Shown in pieces: positions 1-8,009 of a stretch of DNA of 64,000 bases. This stretch comes from Profundibacterium mesophilum KAUST100406-0324 (GTDB lineage: Bacteria > Pseudomonadota > Alphaproteobacteria > Rhodobacterales > Rhodobacteraceae): positions 1-64,000 of the forward strand of contig NZ_APKE01000020.1 of NCBI RefSeq assembly GCF_009835145.1. The letters run 5' to 3'. Both the position numbers and the translations under genes were made by a program. Under the pieces are notes generated by a model that was given only the letters and a program-made list of their open reading frames with translations, had not been told where the DNA came from and did no database searches. Each line of letters begins with the position of its first letter. The first letter of the stretch is position 1.

Positions 1-241
1 CGAAACTCCTGCCCTAATCTCCGTCAGGTGCGAAATCTCAGGTCAGGTGAGAATTGGGAAGGTGCGGGCCAGGAAACGCTTACCGATTACCTGCTGCTTC
101 TCGATATCGGGGTGCCGAAAAGGGGCCTTCAGCAAGCTCTATTGATAGGTAGCAGCGACTGTAAATCGTCTCATTGTCTCTCTCCCCGCCTTTCAAGGAA
201 CAGGTGACCGCCGGGGCCGATCCAAAACCAGGTGGCGCGAC

Positions 242-296
242 ACGGGCAGAGCGCGACTTCGCGAGGTCGCAAGGAACGGGCACAGCGCGACTTCGC
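242..296. repeat. 21-bp direct repeat pair at the start of the island
   Basis: Two copies of ACGGGCASAGCGCGACTTCGC lie at 242-262 and 276-296, differing at one base and offset by 34 bp. I see no terminator or tRNA-like sequence nearby, and no convincing gene in bases 1-301. The repeat may be a binding site or a small duplication; its role is unknown. Confidence 0.6.
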
Positions 297-301
297 CACG
301 C

Positions 302-487
302 TCAATCGTCCTTGCGCTCGATGTTCTGGCCAGGCCGGCGCCGGAGGGCGGCCCGCTCGGTCGCCTCGAGGGTCACCGGATGCGGCGGTCCGCTACGGGC
401 GAGGCGCTCATGCATCTCACGACCGGTGGCGAACCGGCGGGGACCTTCACCAGACGTGTTCTCGCGGGGTGCATCATCCTCTGTCAC
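302..487 (-). CDS. possible small hypothetical protein (61 aa)
   Basis: This short reading frame starts with GTG at 487 and encodes a hydrophilic, arginine-rich peptide (ending ...RRPGQNIERKDD). I do not recognise it. A TATACT hexamer stands about 12 bases upstream of the GTG, but there is no clear Shine-Dalgarno sequence, so translation would need a leaderless start. It is divergent from the DUF3644 gene and lies in the island. The composition is acceptable for a gene, but length and start are weak. It could equally be non-coding. Confidence 0.3.
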   Translation of the reverse strand: MTEDDAPRENTSGEGPRRFATGREMHERLARSGPPHPVTLEATERAALRRRPGQNIERKDD

Positions 488-572
488 GCCAGCAGTATAT
501 CACTACTTGCCAGCTAAAACAGCACTTTGCCCGAATCCTTCCCGTAGCTATTGCTCTACCAGGAGGTGATGA

Positions 573-1778
573 ATGGCAGTTGAGAAAGAGAAGCCCAAAA
601 GGAAGCGCCGCCGGGGCAACACCCTCGAAAGGTGGGAGGTCGCTCTGGTGAAGGCGATGATCGGGTGCGGCGAATACAGCGATCAGGATATCCTGGCATA
701 CTTCACCCGCCCCACACGGTCGCTGAATGGCCGGACGATCCACGAAATTCACATCGGCAAGAAGCACAAGGCGACCAAGGCGGCCGATCCTGAAGAGCTC
801 GACGCCTTCCTTTCGGCCTGGCCGGACGTGGACCACGAAACGGGACTGAGTGCCAGGGGCGATGAGCTCCTGATCAAGGCCAGGGAAGCGATGATCGCGG
901 CAGTCCATATCTTCAACTCGGCAGGGCTCATGTTCCGCGCCGAGCTGTTCATCACCACAGCCGTCATCGCATGGACCTACTTGCTCCACGCCTACTACAA
1001 GCGCGAGGGCATCCCCTACGTCTACAACGACAAGAAGACCGCACATGGTGCCGAACGATACTGGGACCTCAGCAAATGCCTCAGCACTGGGAAATGCCCG
1101 GTCTCAGAAGGCGCGAAGAACAACCTGAAGTTCCTGATCGAACTCCGCAATGAGATCGAGCATCAATCGACGAGCCGGATTGACGATGCGATCGGAGCCG
1201 AGCTCCAGTCGTGTGCTCTCAATTTCAATGATGCTTTGAAGGACCTGTTCGGGAAGCAGTTCGGTCTTGAAAAAAGACTACCCATCGCGCTTCAGTTTGT
1301 CTCTTTCGGCCCCGAGCAGCGCAGCGCCATGAAGAGGGCGTCGTCTCTACCGACGCATGTGTCGTCCTTCATCAAGGCGTTCGAGAACGGCCTGACCGAC
1401 GAGCAGGTGAAGGACCCCGCATTCAGGCTGAAGGTCGCGTTCGTCCCGGTGGCCGCCAAGAAGGCCGCCGGTGCCGACATGGCGGTTGTCACGGTAAAGC
1501 CCGGCAGCGAGGAGGCCGAGAAAGTCGGGGACGTGATTTTCAAGGAGGTCAACCGAACGAGGTATATCCGCAAGGACGTCCTCGCTGCGGTGACGAAGGC
1601 AGGTTATCCGGGGTTCGGCCAGGGCGATCACACGAAGCTCATGCAGGAGCTTGATGCGAAGAACCCGGACAAAGGCTACGGATGCCAAGGCGACTACAAG
1701 GGCACCTGGGTTTGGTATGACCGCTGGATCGAGAGGGTGATCGAGCAATGCAAGCAGGAAGGCGATCGGTATCGGTGA
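573..1778 (+). CDS. DUF3644 domain protein with HEPN-like Rx4H motif
   Basis: This 401-aa protein has a very basic N-terminus (KRKRRR around residues 10-14), a helix-turn-helix-like stretch at about 37-60 (SDQDILAYFTRP...), and then a helical core typical of DUF3644 at about 100-230. In the core, residues 192-197 read RNEIEH, an R-x4-H motif like that of HEPN ribonucleases; that it acts as an RNase is inference. The last 100 residues include a short winged-helix-like segment ending in a WxWYDRWIE-type tail. The start is clear: AGGAGGTGAT lies just before the ATG. It is a single gene beside a primase and a restriction system, the sort of place where defence or abortive-infection genes sit. No membrane segment is visible. 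The family assignment is fairly firm; the function is not. Confidence 0.75.
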   Translation: MAVEKEKPKRKRRRGNTLERWEVALVKAMIGCGEYSDQDILAYFTRPTRSLNGRTIHEIHIGKKHKATKAADPEELDAFLSAWPDVDHETGLSARGDELLIKAREAMIAAVHIFNSAGLMFRAELFITTAVIAWTYLLHAYYKREGIPYVYNDKKTAHGAERYWDLSKCLSTGKCPVSEGAKNNLKFLIELRNEIEHQSTSRIDDAIGAELQSCALNFNDALKDLFGKQFGLEKRLPIALQFVSFGPEQRSAMKRASSLPTHVSSFIKAFENGLTDEQVKDPAFRLKVAFVPVAAKKAAGADMAVVTVKPGSEEAEKVGDVIFKEVNRTRYIRKDVLAAVTKAGYPGFGQGDHTKLMQELDAKNPDKGYGCQGDYKGTWVWYDRWIERVIEQCKQEGDRYR

Positions 1779-1947
1779 TCACGGTATGGCGGCACCAATC
1801 TGACCATGGCTGAACGCCAGGGTGCCGGCGGTGAGTATGAGCGGGATCAGGATGCGGATCATGCGAAGGAGGTGCGGATTTCCTGGTCGATGGGGAAACT
1901 GGTCGGGCGTCGCGATCCCCATGATCGATCTGGAACATGAACGCGGC

Positions 1948-2210
1948 TGGGACAGACGGGACAGAGACCCAATCCGCCCTCTGTCCCACGATAACATCCT
2001 CTGTTTACTGCTACTTTATTCTTTGGGACAGACGGGACAGAGGAATCCATACTACTCTTGCGCATGAAACATAATCATTTGGCCATACATAGACGCAACT
2101 ATGTATGTGTGCGCATTAGGATGAGTGGCGAGACCTCTGTCCAGTCTGTCCCAAGCTGTTTTCCTTTTTCTTTTCAGAGACATACTCTTAAACACAGCCT
2201 CTGTCCCACG
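1948..2210. repeat. iteron-like 19-bp repeats upstream of the primase gene
   Basis: The 19-mer TGGGACAGACGGGACAGAG occurs exactly at 1948-1966 and 2024-2042. A third copy on the opposite strand at 2135-2153 matches 18 of 19 bases. Partial inverted copies (CCTCTGTCCCACG) stand at 1978-1990 and 2198-2210. They surround an AT-richer core. This looks like the initiator-binding array of a small replicon and lies directly upstream of the primase-helicase gene. The rest of the 1,779-2,422 gap holds no gene that I can support. Confidence 0.7.
2084..2107. repeat. 9-bp palindrome inside the repeat array
   Basis: CATACATAG (2084-2092) and CTATGTATG (2099-2107) are perfect inverted arms around a 6-base loop. 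The hairpin lies in the most AT-rich part of the array between the second and third 19-mers. It could be an origin hairpin, primase recognition site or operator. Confidence 0.55.
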
Positions 2211-2353
2211 GGCTGATCCTCCGTCCCAATGCCCCACGCCCCAGAAATTCCGCCCGGCGTCAACTTTATTCTAAGAACATTTCACGAACACCCAGCGCGG
2301 GGACCATATCCCTCCTGCGGCTGATGAAGTCGCGCACTCCACTTGGACCTGAA

Positions 2354-2377
2354 GCTCCCGGTTTGGCCACCGGGAGC
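2354..2377 (+). promoter_or_regulatory. GC-rich leader hairpin before the primase start
   Basis: GCTCCCGGT (2354-2362) pairs perfectly with ACCGGGAGC (2369-2377) around a 6-base loop. No T-run follows. It lies in the presumed 5' leader of the primase mRNA and argues against translation starting upstream at 2324. Confidence 0.4.
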
Positions 2378-2422
2378 GGCCCGGGAGGAGGTCAGGCAAA
2401 CAAAAACAAGTGGATACCTATC

Positions 2423-4105
2423 ATGAGCAAAACAGTAAAATTCCCCGCGCTCGGCCGCAAGCCTTCCGCGCTCACCAAGTCCGACGTCGCGGCGATCCAG
2501 AAGAAAGGCGCCGGCGTAAAGGCCACCGCGGTGAAAGAGATCGTCGAAGCAGGCGATGATGAGGACGGCGATTCCGGCGGAGATGACGATGACGACAGGC
2601 GTGTTGCCCGTGAGTTCCTGGCATCGGTGACTTCGGTCGAGCCCGCCCATGTCTGGTGGTGCCTCGAGACCCGTGAGGTAGAGGAGCGCAGGGCTGCCGA
2701 ACTCGGCACCGGCGAGCAGGAGCAGAAAGAGAAGCGGGAAAGCTTCAACGTCGCCCACTATCTCCGCCAGCGATATGTCTATGCCGCGTTCCGCGATGAA
2801 ATCTGGGACCGACGTGCTGAAGATTGGATCTCAACGAAGGCGCTCTCGAACAGCGAGGCGCACAACATGCCGATCGACCCGAACTCTGAGAGGGGCGACC
2901 GCTTGGACGCCTTCAAGGTGCTGCGGGAAGATCCGGTCGCCGACCGCGTCCACAATGAGCGGTTTATCCCCGGCGCGCGTGAAGAGATTGTTGAGCAAGA
3001 CGGCGTGAACTGGCTGAACACCTACAGTTCTTCGGACGTGAAACCCGTGAAGGGTGATGCGGCATGGATGCTCGATCACATCCTTTACCTCTGCAATGGC
3101 GACAAAACTATCGCGGGCCAGCTCCTCGATTGGATGGCGTTCACCGCACAGAACCCCGGCGTGAAGATCAACTACGCCCCTCTCCTGATCTCGCCGGCTC
3201 AGGGCGTCGGCAAGGATACGATCTGCATCGCCCTCGCGCGGATCATTGGGTATGACAATGCCTACTTCCTCGACGACGGCGCCATTGCAGATGGCCGCTT
3301 CGACTTCATGAAATCGACCTCGCTTGTCGTCGTTCCAGAGATCATGTGTGGCGAGCGCCGCGAGGTGGCGAATAAGCTCAAGCCCCTGATCACACAGGAG
3401 GTCATCCGGGTCAACGAGAAGAACGTGAAGCCCTACAGGATCATGAACCAGGCCAACTTCATGATGCTCTCGAACTATGAGAACGCCGCCTTTATCGAAG
3501 ACGAGGATCGCCGCTACTTGGTGATCATCTGCCGCCAGAAGCCGAAGTCGCCGGACTACTTTAAGGATTTCTACGGCAAGATCTGGGGCGACGAGATCGC
3601 TGCGTTCGCGCATGTCCTGATGAACCGCGACCTGTCGCACTTCAACCCGAAAGCCCCCGCTCCGCACACCGAGCACAAGGATACCGTGCGAAACGCGACC
3701 CAGAACGGCGTCGAGGCTTGGCTTGAGGACGCGTGGCAGTCCGGCGCTGCGCCGTTCGAAAAAGACGTGATCAACACGCGCGAGGCACTGAAGGCTGCCC
3801 AGGATGCTGGCGCACCTCGCCAGATGACGGTCCAAGCGATCACGGCCTTCCTGAAGAAGGAGCGCATTGGTGGCGGTGACCTCGGCAAGCCTCGGATCAA
3901 CGTAAGCGGCGCGGTCAAGCAGGTTCGCCTCTGGGCGGTGCGCGATTTTGACGAGATCAGCAGAGCACCGAACGAAGTTGTCGGCCTCGCATTCAATGGC
4001 ATGTCTTGGAGGACTGCCGCCCTGGAGATCCAGAAGCCGCGGTGGAACCGCAACATCTTTACCAACAGTCAGATCGAGAAGGCGAAGGCCACTGTCGCCG
4101 AGTAA
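2423..4105 (+). CDS. phage/plasmid-type primase-helicase (DUF5906, SF3 ATPase)
   Basis: This is a replication protein of a mobile element. From the ATG at 2423 it has 560 residues. The N-terminus holds a long acidic patch (residues about 42-58, GDDEDGD...DDDDD). The SF3-type ATPase core has a Walker A at 257-266 (SPAQGVGKDT), a Walker B-like strand at 301-307 (LVVVPEI), an Asn-containing sensor near 345-351 and a DRR arginine-finger motif at 362-364. This matches the D5/DUF5906 group found in phages, satellites and plasmids. A frame-open extension to 2324 exists but contains a hairpin and lacks homology-like character; neither start has a well-placed Shine-Dalgarno. No separate primase (AEP or TOPRIM) domain is evident in the N-terminus. 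The upstream repeats are its likely target. Confidence 0.85.
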   Translation: MSKTVKFPALGRKPSALTKSDVAAIQKKGAGVKATAVKEIVEAGDDEDGDSGGDDDDDRRVAREFLASVTSVEPAHVWWCLETREVEERRAAELGTGEQEQKEKRESFNVAHYLRQRYVYAAFRDEIWDRRAEDWISTKALSNSEAHNMPIDPNSERGDRLDAFKVLREDPVADRVHNERFIPGAREEIVEQDGVNWLNTYSSSDVKPVKGDAAWMLDHILYLCNGDKTIAGQLLDWMAFTAQNPGVKINYAPLLISPAQGVGKDTICIALARIIGYDNAYFLDDGAIADGRFDFMKSTSLVVVPEIMCGERREVANKLKPLITQEVIRVNEKNVKPYRIMNQANFMMLSNYENAAFIEDEDRRYLVIICRQKPKSPDYFKDFYGKIWGDEIAAFAHVLMNRDLSHFNPKAPAPHTEHKDTVRNATQNGVEAWLEDAWQSGAAPFEKDVINTREALKAAQDAGAPRQMTVQAITAFLKKERIGGGDLGKPRINVSGAVKQVRLWAVRDFDEISRAPNEVVGLAFNGMSWRTAALEIQKPRWNRNIFTNSQIEKAKATVAE

Positions 4106-4156
4106 TCCCACGAGACCCCGGCGACTGGGCCAAGTCCCATCCAGATAGGTTAACTT

Positions 4157-4184
4157 ACCCCCGGTCCTCCGATCGGGGGTTCTT
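4157..4184 (+). terminator. putative terminator after the primase gene
   Basis: ACCCCCG (4157-4163) and CGGGGGT (4174-4180) form a 7-bp stem with a 10-base loop, followed by the short pyrimidine tract TCTTC. It lies 52 bases after the primase stop codon. The T-run is weak, so termination may be partial. Confidence 0.5.
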
Positions 4185-4185
4185 C

Positions 4186-4530
4186 ATGCCCACCCGCCAC
4201 GACAGAATCAACCATACGAGGTTGGGCATGAGTATCACCAGCTCGGAGGAGCGGGTCTGGAATTACGCGGCCAGTGGATTCTGGATCGCCTCGGAAATCG
4301 CGAGGAGGATCTTCGCACGATCGCTTACTCGGACTTCGACCATGAGATTGGCATGCCGAATGCCAATCTCATCTACTCACGAGTGCAGATGATCAGCGTC
4401 CCACGGTATTCATCGAGCGACTTGAGACTGGCGTCTAAGACCTTGTCATCGAATGGGAAGGCCACGAGCGATATCGCGATGGCGTCGATGAAGAGGCCGG
4501 AGACGAGGTGAAGCGGTTTCTGTAGGAGAC
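4186..4530 (+). pseudogene. degraded coding remnant
   Basis: No intact gene fits here, but protein-like stretches appear in different frames. One frame from an ATG at 4186 reads MSITSSEERVWNYAASGFW. Another reads LGNREEDLRTIAYSDFDHEI around 4290-4350. A third, after an in-frame TAA, reads DLVIEWEGHERYRDGVDEEA and ends at a stop near 4525. The pattern suggests an element gene broken by frameshifts. No family was recognised. Confidence 0.25.
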
Positions 4531-4571
4531 TGATAACCTGGGCTTGCCGACATTCCCCACGCCACGCCCTC

Positions 4572-4733
4572 ATGAAAACCACCCGCCTCGGCGAGCGGGT
4601 CCTGAGACGGGGTGATGAGTTCGCGGCCGTGGTGCTCGACATCGGCGAGATCGGGCAGTTCGCCTGCGCGGGAGCGTGGTCCCGGGCTGAGGTGGTGGAC
4701 GCTGCGGGCAACTTGCTGACGCGACGGACTTAA
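4572..4733 (+). CDS. possible small hypothetical protein (53 aa)
   Basis: An ATG at 4572 opens a 53-codon frame (beginning MKTTRLGERVLRRGDEFAAV and ending LLTRRT) that stops with TAA at 4731-4733, where it overlaps the last bases of vsr tail to tail. The sequence looks coding-like with a short hydrophobic strand pattern, but there is no clear ribosome-binding site and no family is recognised. It could be the tail of a degraded element gene. Confidence 0.3.
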   Translation: MKTTRLGERVLRRGDEFAAVVLDIGEIGQFACAGAWSRAEVVDAAGNLLTRRT

Positions 4734-5200
4734 CGCAGAAAACTTTGATGAAGCCCGTTGGTGTCCACCGTTCCAACTACACCGTCGCCGTGAAGCCAAG
4801 CAACTACACTGTCGACGACATCAGAGGTTGCTTGTCCGCTGCGACCAAGGGCGCACTCCCATACGACTAAGACTCGAAAATTCTTTTCAATCAGTGCGCC
4901 CAAGTTTTTGTCGTCGCGGGAGATATTCCTGCCAATCTTGTCGACCCAATACTCAGTGCGCGTTCTGGGCCATCTCTTAATGCAACTGTGTCCATGCCAG
5001 TAGCAGCCGTGGATTTGTATAGCGGCCGAGTATTTCGGCAAAAGAATGTCCGGCCGGCCTGGCAAGTCTCGCCGATGAATTCGAAATCTGAAACCCCTGG
5101 CGTGAAGCTCACGTCTAACCCACACCTCAGGCTTCGTGTCGACGGACCTGATTCGCGACATGTTCTCCGATCGGGTGAGTGGGTGCTTTTGTTTACTCAA
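4730..5200 (-). CDS. vsr: very short patch repair endonuclease Vsr
   Basis: Vsr nicks DNA 5' of the T in T:G mismatches left by deamination of 5-methylcytosine, limiting mutation at methylated sites. The 156-aa protein aligns residue for residue with the E. coli enzyme: RSENMSRIRS near the N-terminus, catalytic Asp51 (GRPD), His64 and His69, and a zinc site from Cys66, His71, Cys73 and Cys116. The start codon is TTG at 5200, and it overlaps the stop of the restriction gene by 4 bases (TTGA), so the two are probably translationally coupled. A cytosine-5 methyltransferase lies 1.1 kb away, giving the source of the methylcytosine. The assignment is firm; the mismatch context it prefers is not readable from sequence. 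Confidence 0.95.
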   Translation of the reverse strand: MSKQKHPLTRSENMSRIRSVDTKPEVWVRRELHARGFRFRIHRRDLPGRPDILLPKYSAAIQIHGCYWHGHSCIKRWPRTRTEYWVDKIGRNISRDDKNLGALIEKNFRVLVVWECALGRSGQATSDVVDSVVAWLHGDGVVGTVDTNGLHQSFLR

Positions 5201-6228
5201 AGCACGTATGTAGGCAGATCATCCAAAACTCGCTGCGACGTCTCCAATGGCTTCAGAGCCTGATAGGTTTCGTCAATCGCGCGCGTCGGTGTGCCACCGG
5301 TGAGAAGCGAGGTCATGGAGGCCGCGCTGTATCGACCCCGAACGTCGGCGCCCTCCAAACTTTCCATGTGAGCGTAGAAGCGTATCGCAGGGCCTCGGAG
5401 AACATAACCCAGGATATACTTGAGGACATTCGCCTCAAAGAGAGCCTGATACAGTCGATCACTTCTGACGCTGGTCTTGACCGCTATCGCGAAAAGGAAA
5501 TGTCGCCCTTCGAAAGCTCCACGGACAGTATCAAGCGCGCGCTCAATCCTTTGCTGAGAAGCAATCGTCAGATTGGGGATGGGTCGGTCGAATATCTCGA
5601 ACCCGGGCGGCGCAGGGTCGGGAATCCGCATACCAAGAATGTCCGGAGTGCTCAGCCTCAACTCCATTCCCCGGCCGGATAGCGAAGCCTCAAAAGCTTG
5701 ATATTCCGCACGAGCTGACGGTGTCAGAAGTTGCGTTGTGTCGCCTCCACGCGGCATCTTAATGATCGCTACTTTGCGTTTCGGAGTCGGAACGGCGCCT
5801 TGGGGCTTTTTAAGCGTCGGGTGCGACCAAACCCCAGTATCCATGAAGGAGTTCCAGGCGGCAGCGACATTCCACAGCGCGGCGGCTTCCAGCATCTCGA
5901 AAACATCACCGTCGACCTTGCCCTTCTGCGCGGTCGTCAGTTCGAAATCGCTCGGAAAGATGATTTTACCGGCTTCCTCTAAATTCTTGTAGCCCTGCTC
6001 GCGGTAAGCCTTGAAAGTTCTCGTAGGGTCAGGGTCTCCGATGGAACCTGGTGTGAACGATTCGAATGCGCAGGCGAGGAGACGATGCTGCGTTATCTGA
6101 AACTTCGTGCTTCGGTTGTTCTTTACTTGGCGCACATCAAGCAGGCAGCCAGTGCCCGCCGCATGACATGCGGCGCAGACGCTTGCTTGCGAGTCGGCAT
6201 GTGGTGCTGCTGGGAACGTGAACGGCAT
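5197..6228 (-). CDS. type II restriction endonuclease, Cfr10I/Bse634I-like
   Basis: The 343-aa protein has the active-site layout of the Cfr10I/Bse634I/NgoMIV group of PD-(D/E)XK enzymes: Glu111 (DVFEMLEA), then Asp196 (STPDILGM), Lys251 (VKTSVRSDR) and a swapped Glu265 (LFEANVLK). The Lys-to-Glu spacing of 14 residues is that known for Cfr10I and Bse634I, whose target is RCCGGY. Whether this enzyme cuts the same site is inference. The N-terminus carries Cys18, Cys21, His22 and Cys28, a possible small metal-binding extension. ATG is at 6226-6228; the Shine-Dalgarno is weak. It is divergent from the methyltransferase and leads into vsr. GC content and codon use differ from the core genes. Confidence 0.75.
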   Translation of the reverse strand: MPFTFPAAPHADSQASVCAACHAAGTGCLLDVRQVKNNRSTKFQITQHRLLACAFESFTPGSIGDPDPTRTFKAYREQGYKNLEEAGKIIFPSDFELTTAQKGKVDGDVFEMLEAAALWNVAAAWNSFMDTGVWSHPTLKKPQGAVPTPKRKVAIIKMPRGGDTTQLLTPSARAEYQAFEASLSGRGMELRLSTPDILGMRIPDPAPPGFEIFDRPIPNLTIASQQRIERALDTVRGAFEGRHFLFAIAVKTSVRSDRLYQALFEANVLKYILGYVLRGPAIRFYAHMESLEGADVRGRYSAASMTSLLTGGTPTRAIDETYQALKPLETSQRVLDDLPTYVL

Positions 6229-6265
6229 GCGCGAGAGACTGCCTGAAAGGGAAGAAACTCACAAG

Positions 6266-6311
6266 GTTATAGTGGTTCCGAGTTGATCCACACGATGGTG
6301 TGGGCTAAGAT
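6266..6311. promoter_or_regulatory. divergent R-M promoters with a shared palindromic operator
   Basis: For the methyltransferase, TTGATC (6283-6288), a 17-base spacer and TAAGAT (6306-6311) form a good sigma-70-type promoter. On the minus strand TATAAC (6271-6266) is a good -10 for the restriction gene, with its -35 region falling at about 6289-6294. The palindrome CCACAC-GATG-GTGTGG (6288-6303) lies in the spacer of one promoter and over the -35 of the other. A protein bound here would affect both. The boxes are read by eye. Confidence 0.6.
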
Positions 6312-6348
6312 AGGATAAAAGGTGAACAAATTGGGCAGGGAGCGGGGC

Positions 6349-7587
6349 ATGGCGGGCAAGAAGCCGGTTGCAGTCAGTCTCTTCGCAGGGTGTGGTGGCT
6401 TCTGCGAGGGCATGGAAGTGGCGGGCTTCGACGTGAGGGTCGCCGTGGAAAACGACCGGTTCGCCTGCGAGACATACAGGGCGAACTTTCCCGAGACAAA
6501 GCTCCTCGAAATCGACATCCACGATTTTCTGAAGCACGAGGATCATCACAGATTCTGTGGTGATGACGTTTCAGTTGTTTTTGGAGGCCCTCCTTGCCAA
6601 GGTTTCAGCCAAATTGGGCCAAGGGACATCGGCGATGAGAGGAACGACCTGTATTTGGAATATGCTCGCGTAGTCCAAACTCTGAAGCCCAAAATGTTCA
6701 TCATGGAGAATGTTCCAAACATGATTCTGATGAACCGTGGTCATTTCAAGCATGCAATCATCTCTCATTTCATGAGACTTGGCTACTCGAACACAGCTTT
6801 CATCAAAGTCAGCGCTGCTGATTTTGGAGTGCCGCAGACGCGGGAGAGGGTTTTCTTTTTTGGGACGAGGGACGATCTGAAGTTTGAGGGAAGTCTCGAA
6901 GAAGTGGCGCGTTCTCTTCTTGCAAAGCAGAAAGTGAGAAGGCCGGTTACCGTATGGGAGGCAATAGGTGACTTGCCTTCTGGCGTCGTCGACTCCGGCG
7001 AGGTCGTTGGTTATCCAGAGGCAGAAACTCCCTCCGACTTCATGAAGAAGGTCCGCCTTGATGGGAGATCTGGACCATTCTCGATCCGCAGGAAAAGAGC
7101 GAAGAAGCTTGCTTTCGATGAAAGCGGAGTTCCCATGCTCCACAATCATCATACCAAGGAAATCCAAGCTCGCCGCGCCCACCTAATTTCATTTCTGAAG
7201 CCAGGCCAAAAGGCTAATAGTCTTCCGAAGCATATTTGGGACGGTGCCCGCCCGGAGAAATGGCGTCGACTGCATCCTGACTTGCCATCATACACTATTC
7301 TCGCACAGATGCATCGTGACCTTTCGGAATGGGTCCATCCCAAATCGGAGCGTTGGATAACCGTCAGAGAAGCCGCGCGCTTGCAGTCATTTCATGATGG
7401 TTTTGTTTTTCGGACATCTGAGTGGCAGATGCTGAAACAGATCGGAAATGCTGTCCCTCCGTTGCTCGGAAGAGCAGCCGGACAAATGGCTCTCGGCATT
7501 CTTCAAAGGGTCGAGAATTCGTATCCGGTCGATGAAGGCGTCGAGTCGGAGGCTTCGCCGCAAACTGCAATGGTCGCTGCCGAGTAA
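6349..7587 (+). CDS. DNA (cytosine-5) methyltransferase of a type II R-M system
   Basis: It transfers a methyl group from S-adenosylmethionine to C5 of cytosine and should protect the host from the neighbouring restriction enzyme. Numbered from an upstream GTG at 6322, the motifs are I (SLFAGCGGF, 19-27), IV with the catalytic Cys92 (GGPPCQGFSQ), VI (MENVP, 128-132), VIII (QTRERVFFFG, 172-181) and X (QIGNAVPP, 373-380). The target-recognition region lies between about 190 and 345. I prefer the ATG at 6349: it has AGGGAG six bases upstream, while the GTG at 6322 falls only a few bases after the predicted transcription start. It is divergent from the restriction gene. The composition is AT-richer than the core genome, as expected for an acquired module. 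Confidence 0.93.
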   Translation: MAGKKPVAVSLFAGCGGFCEGMEVAGFDVRVAVENDRFACETYRANFPETKLLEIDIHDFLKHEDHHRFCGDDVSVVFGGPPCQGFSQIGPRDIGDERNDLYLEYARVVQTLKPKMFIMENVPNMILMNRGHFKHAIISHFMRLGYSNTAFIKVSAADFGVPQTRERVFFFGTRDDLKFEGSLEEVARSLLAKQKVRRPVTVWEAIGDLPSGVVDSGEVVGYPEAETPSDFMKKVRLDGRSGPFSIRRKRAKKLAFDESGVPMLHNHHTKEIQARRAHLISFLKPGQKANSLPKHIWDGARPEKWRRLHPDLPSYTILAQMHRDLSEWVHPKSERWITVREAARLQSFHDGFVFRTSEWQMLKQIGNAVPPLLGRAAGQMALGILQRVENSYPVDEGVESEASPQTAMVAAE

Positions 7588-7652
7588 TCTCGCAGCGAAG
7601 TTTCCGAGCCGCGCGGCCGGGGCCTATCCCAAAAAACAGGGGGATAGACCGT

Positions 7653-7835
7653 GAATACGGATCGAAGATCAACATCGCCGCCGTCCTGGGTGCCATCGCG
7701 GGCACGCTGGCTGGAGCCGCATGGGTTCTGGCAAGTGTGGTGTTGGGCGCGGGTGCGGTGCTGTCTCTTATTGGCGCATCACCGAGAACCCGCGTGAGGC
7801 CATGCGCCATGCTCGGATCGAACTTGAGCGACGCG
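7653..7835 (+). pseudogene. remnant of a small membrane protein gene
   Basis: An open frame with no usable start codon encodes a convincing hydrophobic stretch (NIAAVLGAIAGTLAGAAWVL and then further small hydrophobic residues). It runs into the reverse-strand small gene. It looks like the tail of a truncated phage or plasmid membrane protein stranded near the island edge. Identity unknown. Confidence 0.25.
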
Positions 7836-8009
7836 CTATGCCACCTCCCCCATAATACGTGCGAGATCGTCGTCGAGGTCTGCTTGCGCCGCAATCTGTC
7901 GCTCGAGCTCACGGACGATTGCCACATACTTCACCCGGTCCTCTCTCGCCTGCACGACGCGCACCATTACGCTTCGCGCAGCCTCCAGCCTTTCCAATGC
8001 TTCGTTCAT
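7836..8009 (-). CDS. small coiled-coil protein (57 aa), hypothetical
   Basis: ATG at 8007-8009 is preceded by a good ribosome-binding sequence (AAGGCGGAGCAG). The product is highly charged and helical (MNEALERLEAARSVMV..., then VRELERQIAAQADLDDDLAR), with heptad-like hydrophobic spacing consistent with one long coiled coil. It is the last gene before the tRNA end of the island. The family is not recognised; such small proteins next to attachment sites are often element cargo or regulators. A longer frame running upstream into the tRNA is not real. Confidence 0.5.
   Translation of the reverse strand: MNEALERLEAARSVMVRVVQAREDRVKYVAIVRELERQIAAQADLDDDLARIMGEVA

Noticed and set aside
6322-6348. 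GTG at 6322 as the methyltransferase start
   Set aside because: It falls a few bases after the predicted transcription start; the ATG at 6349 has a better-placed ribosome-binding site.
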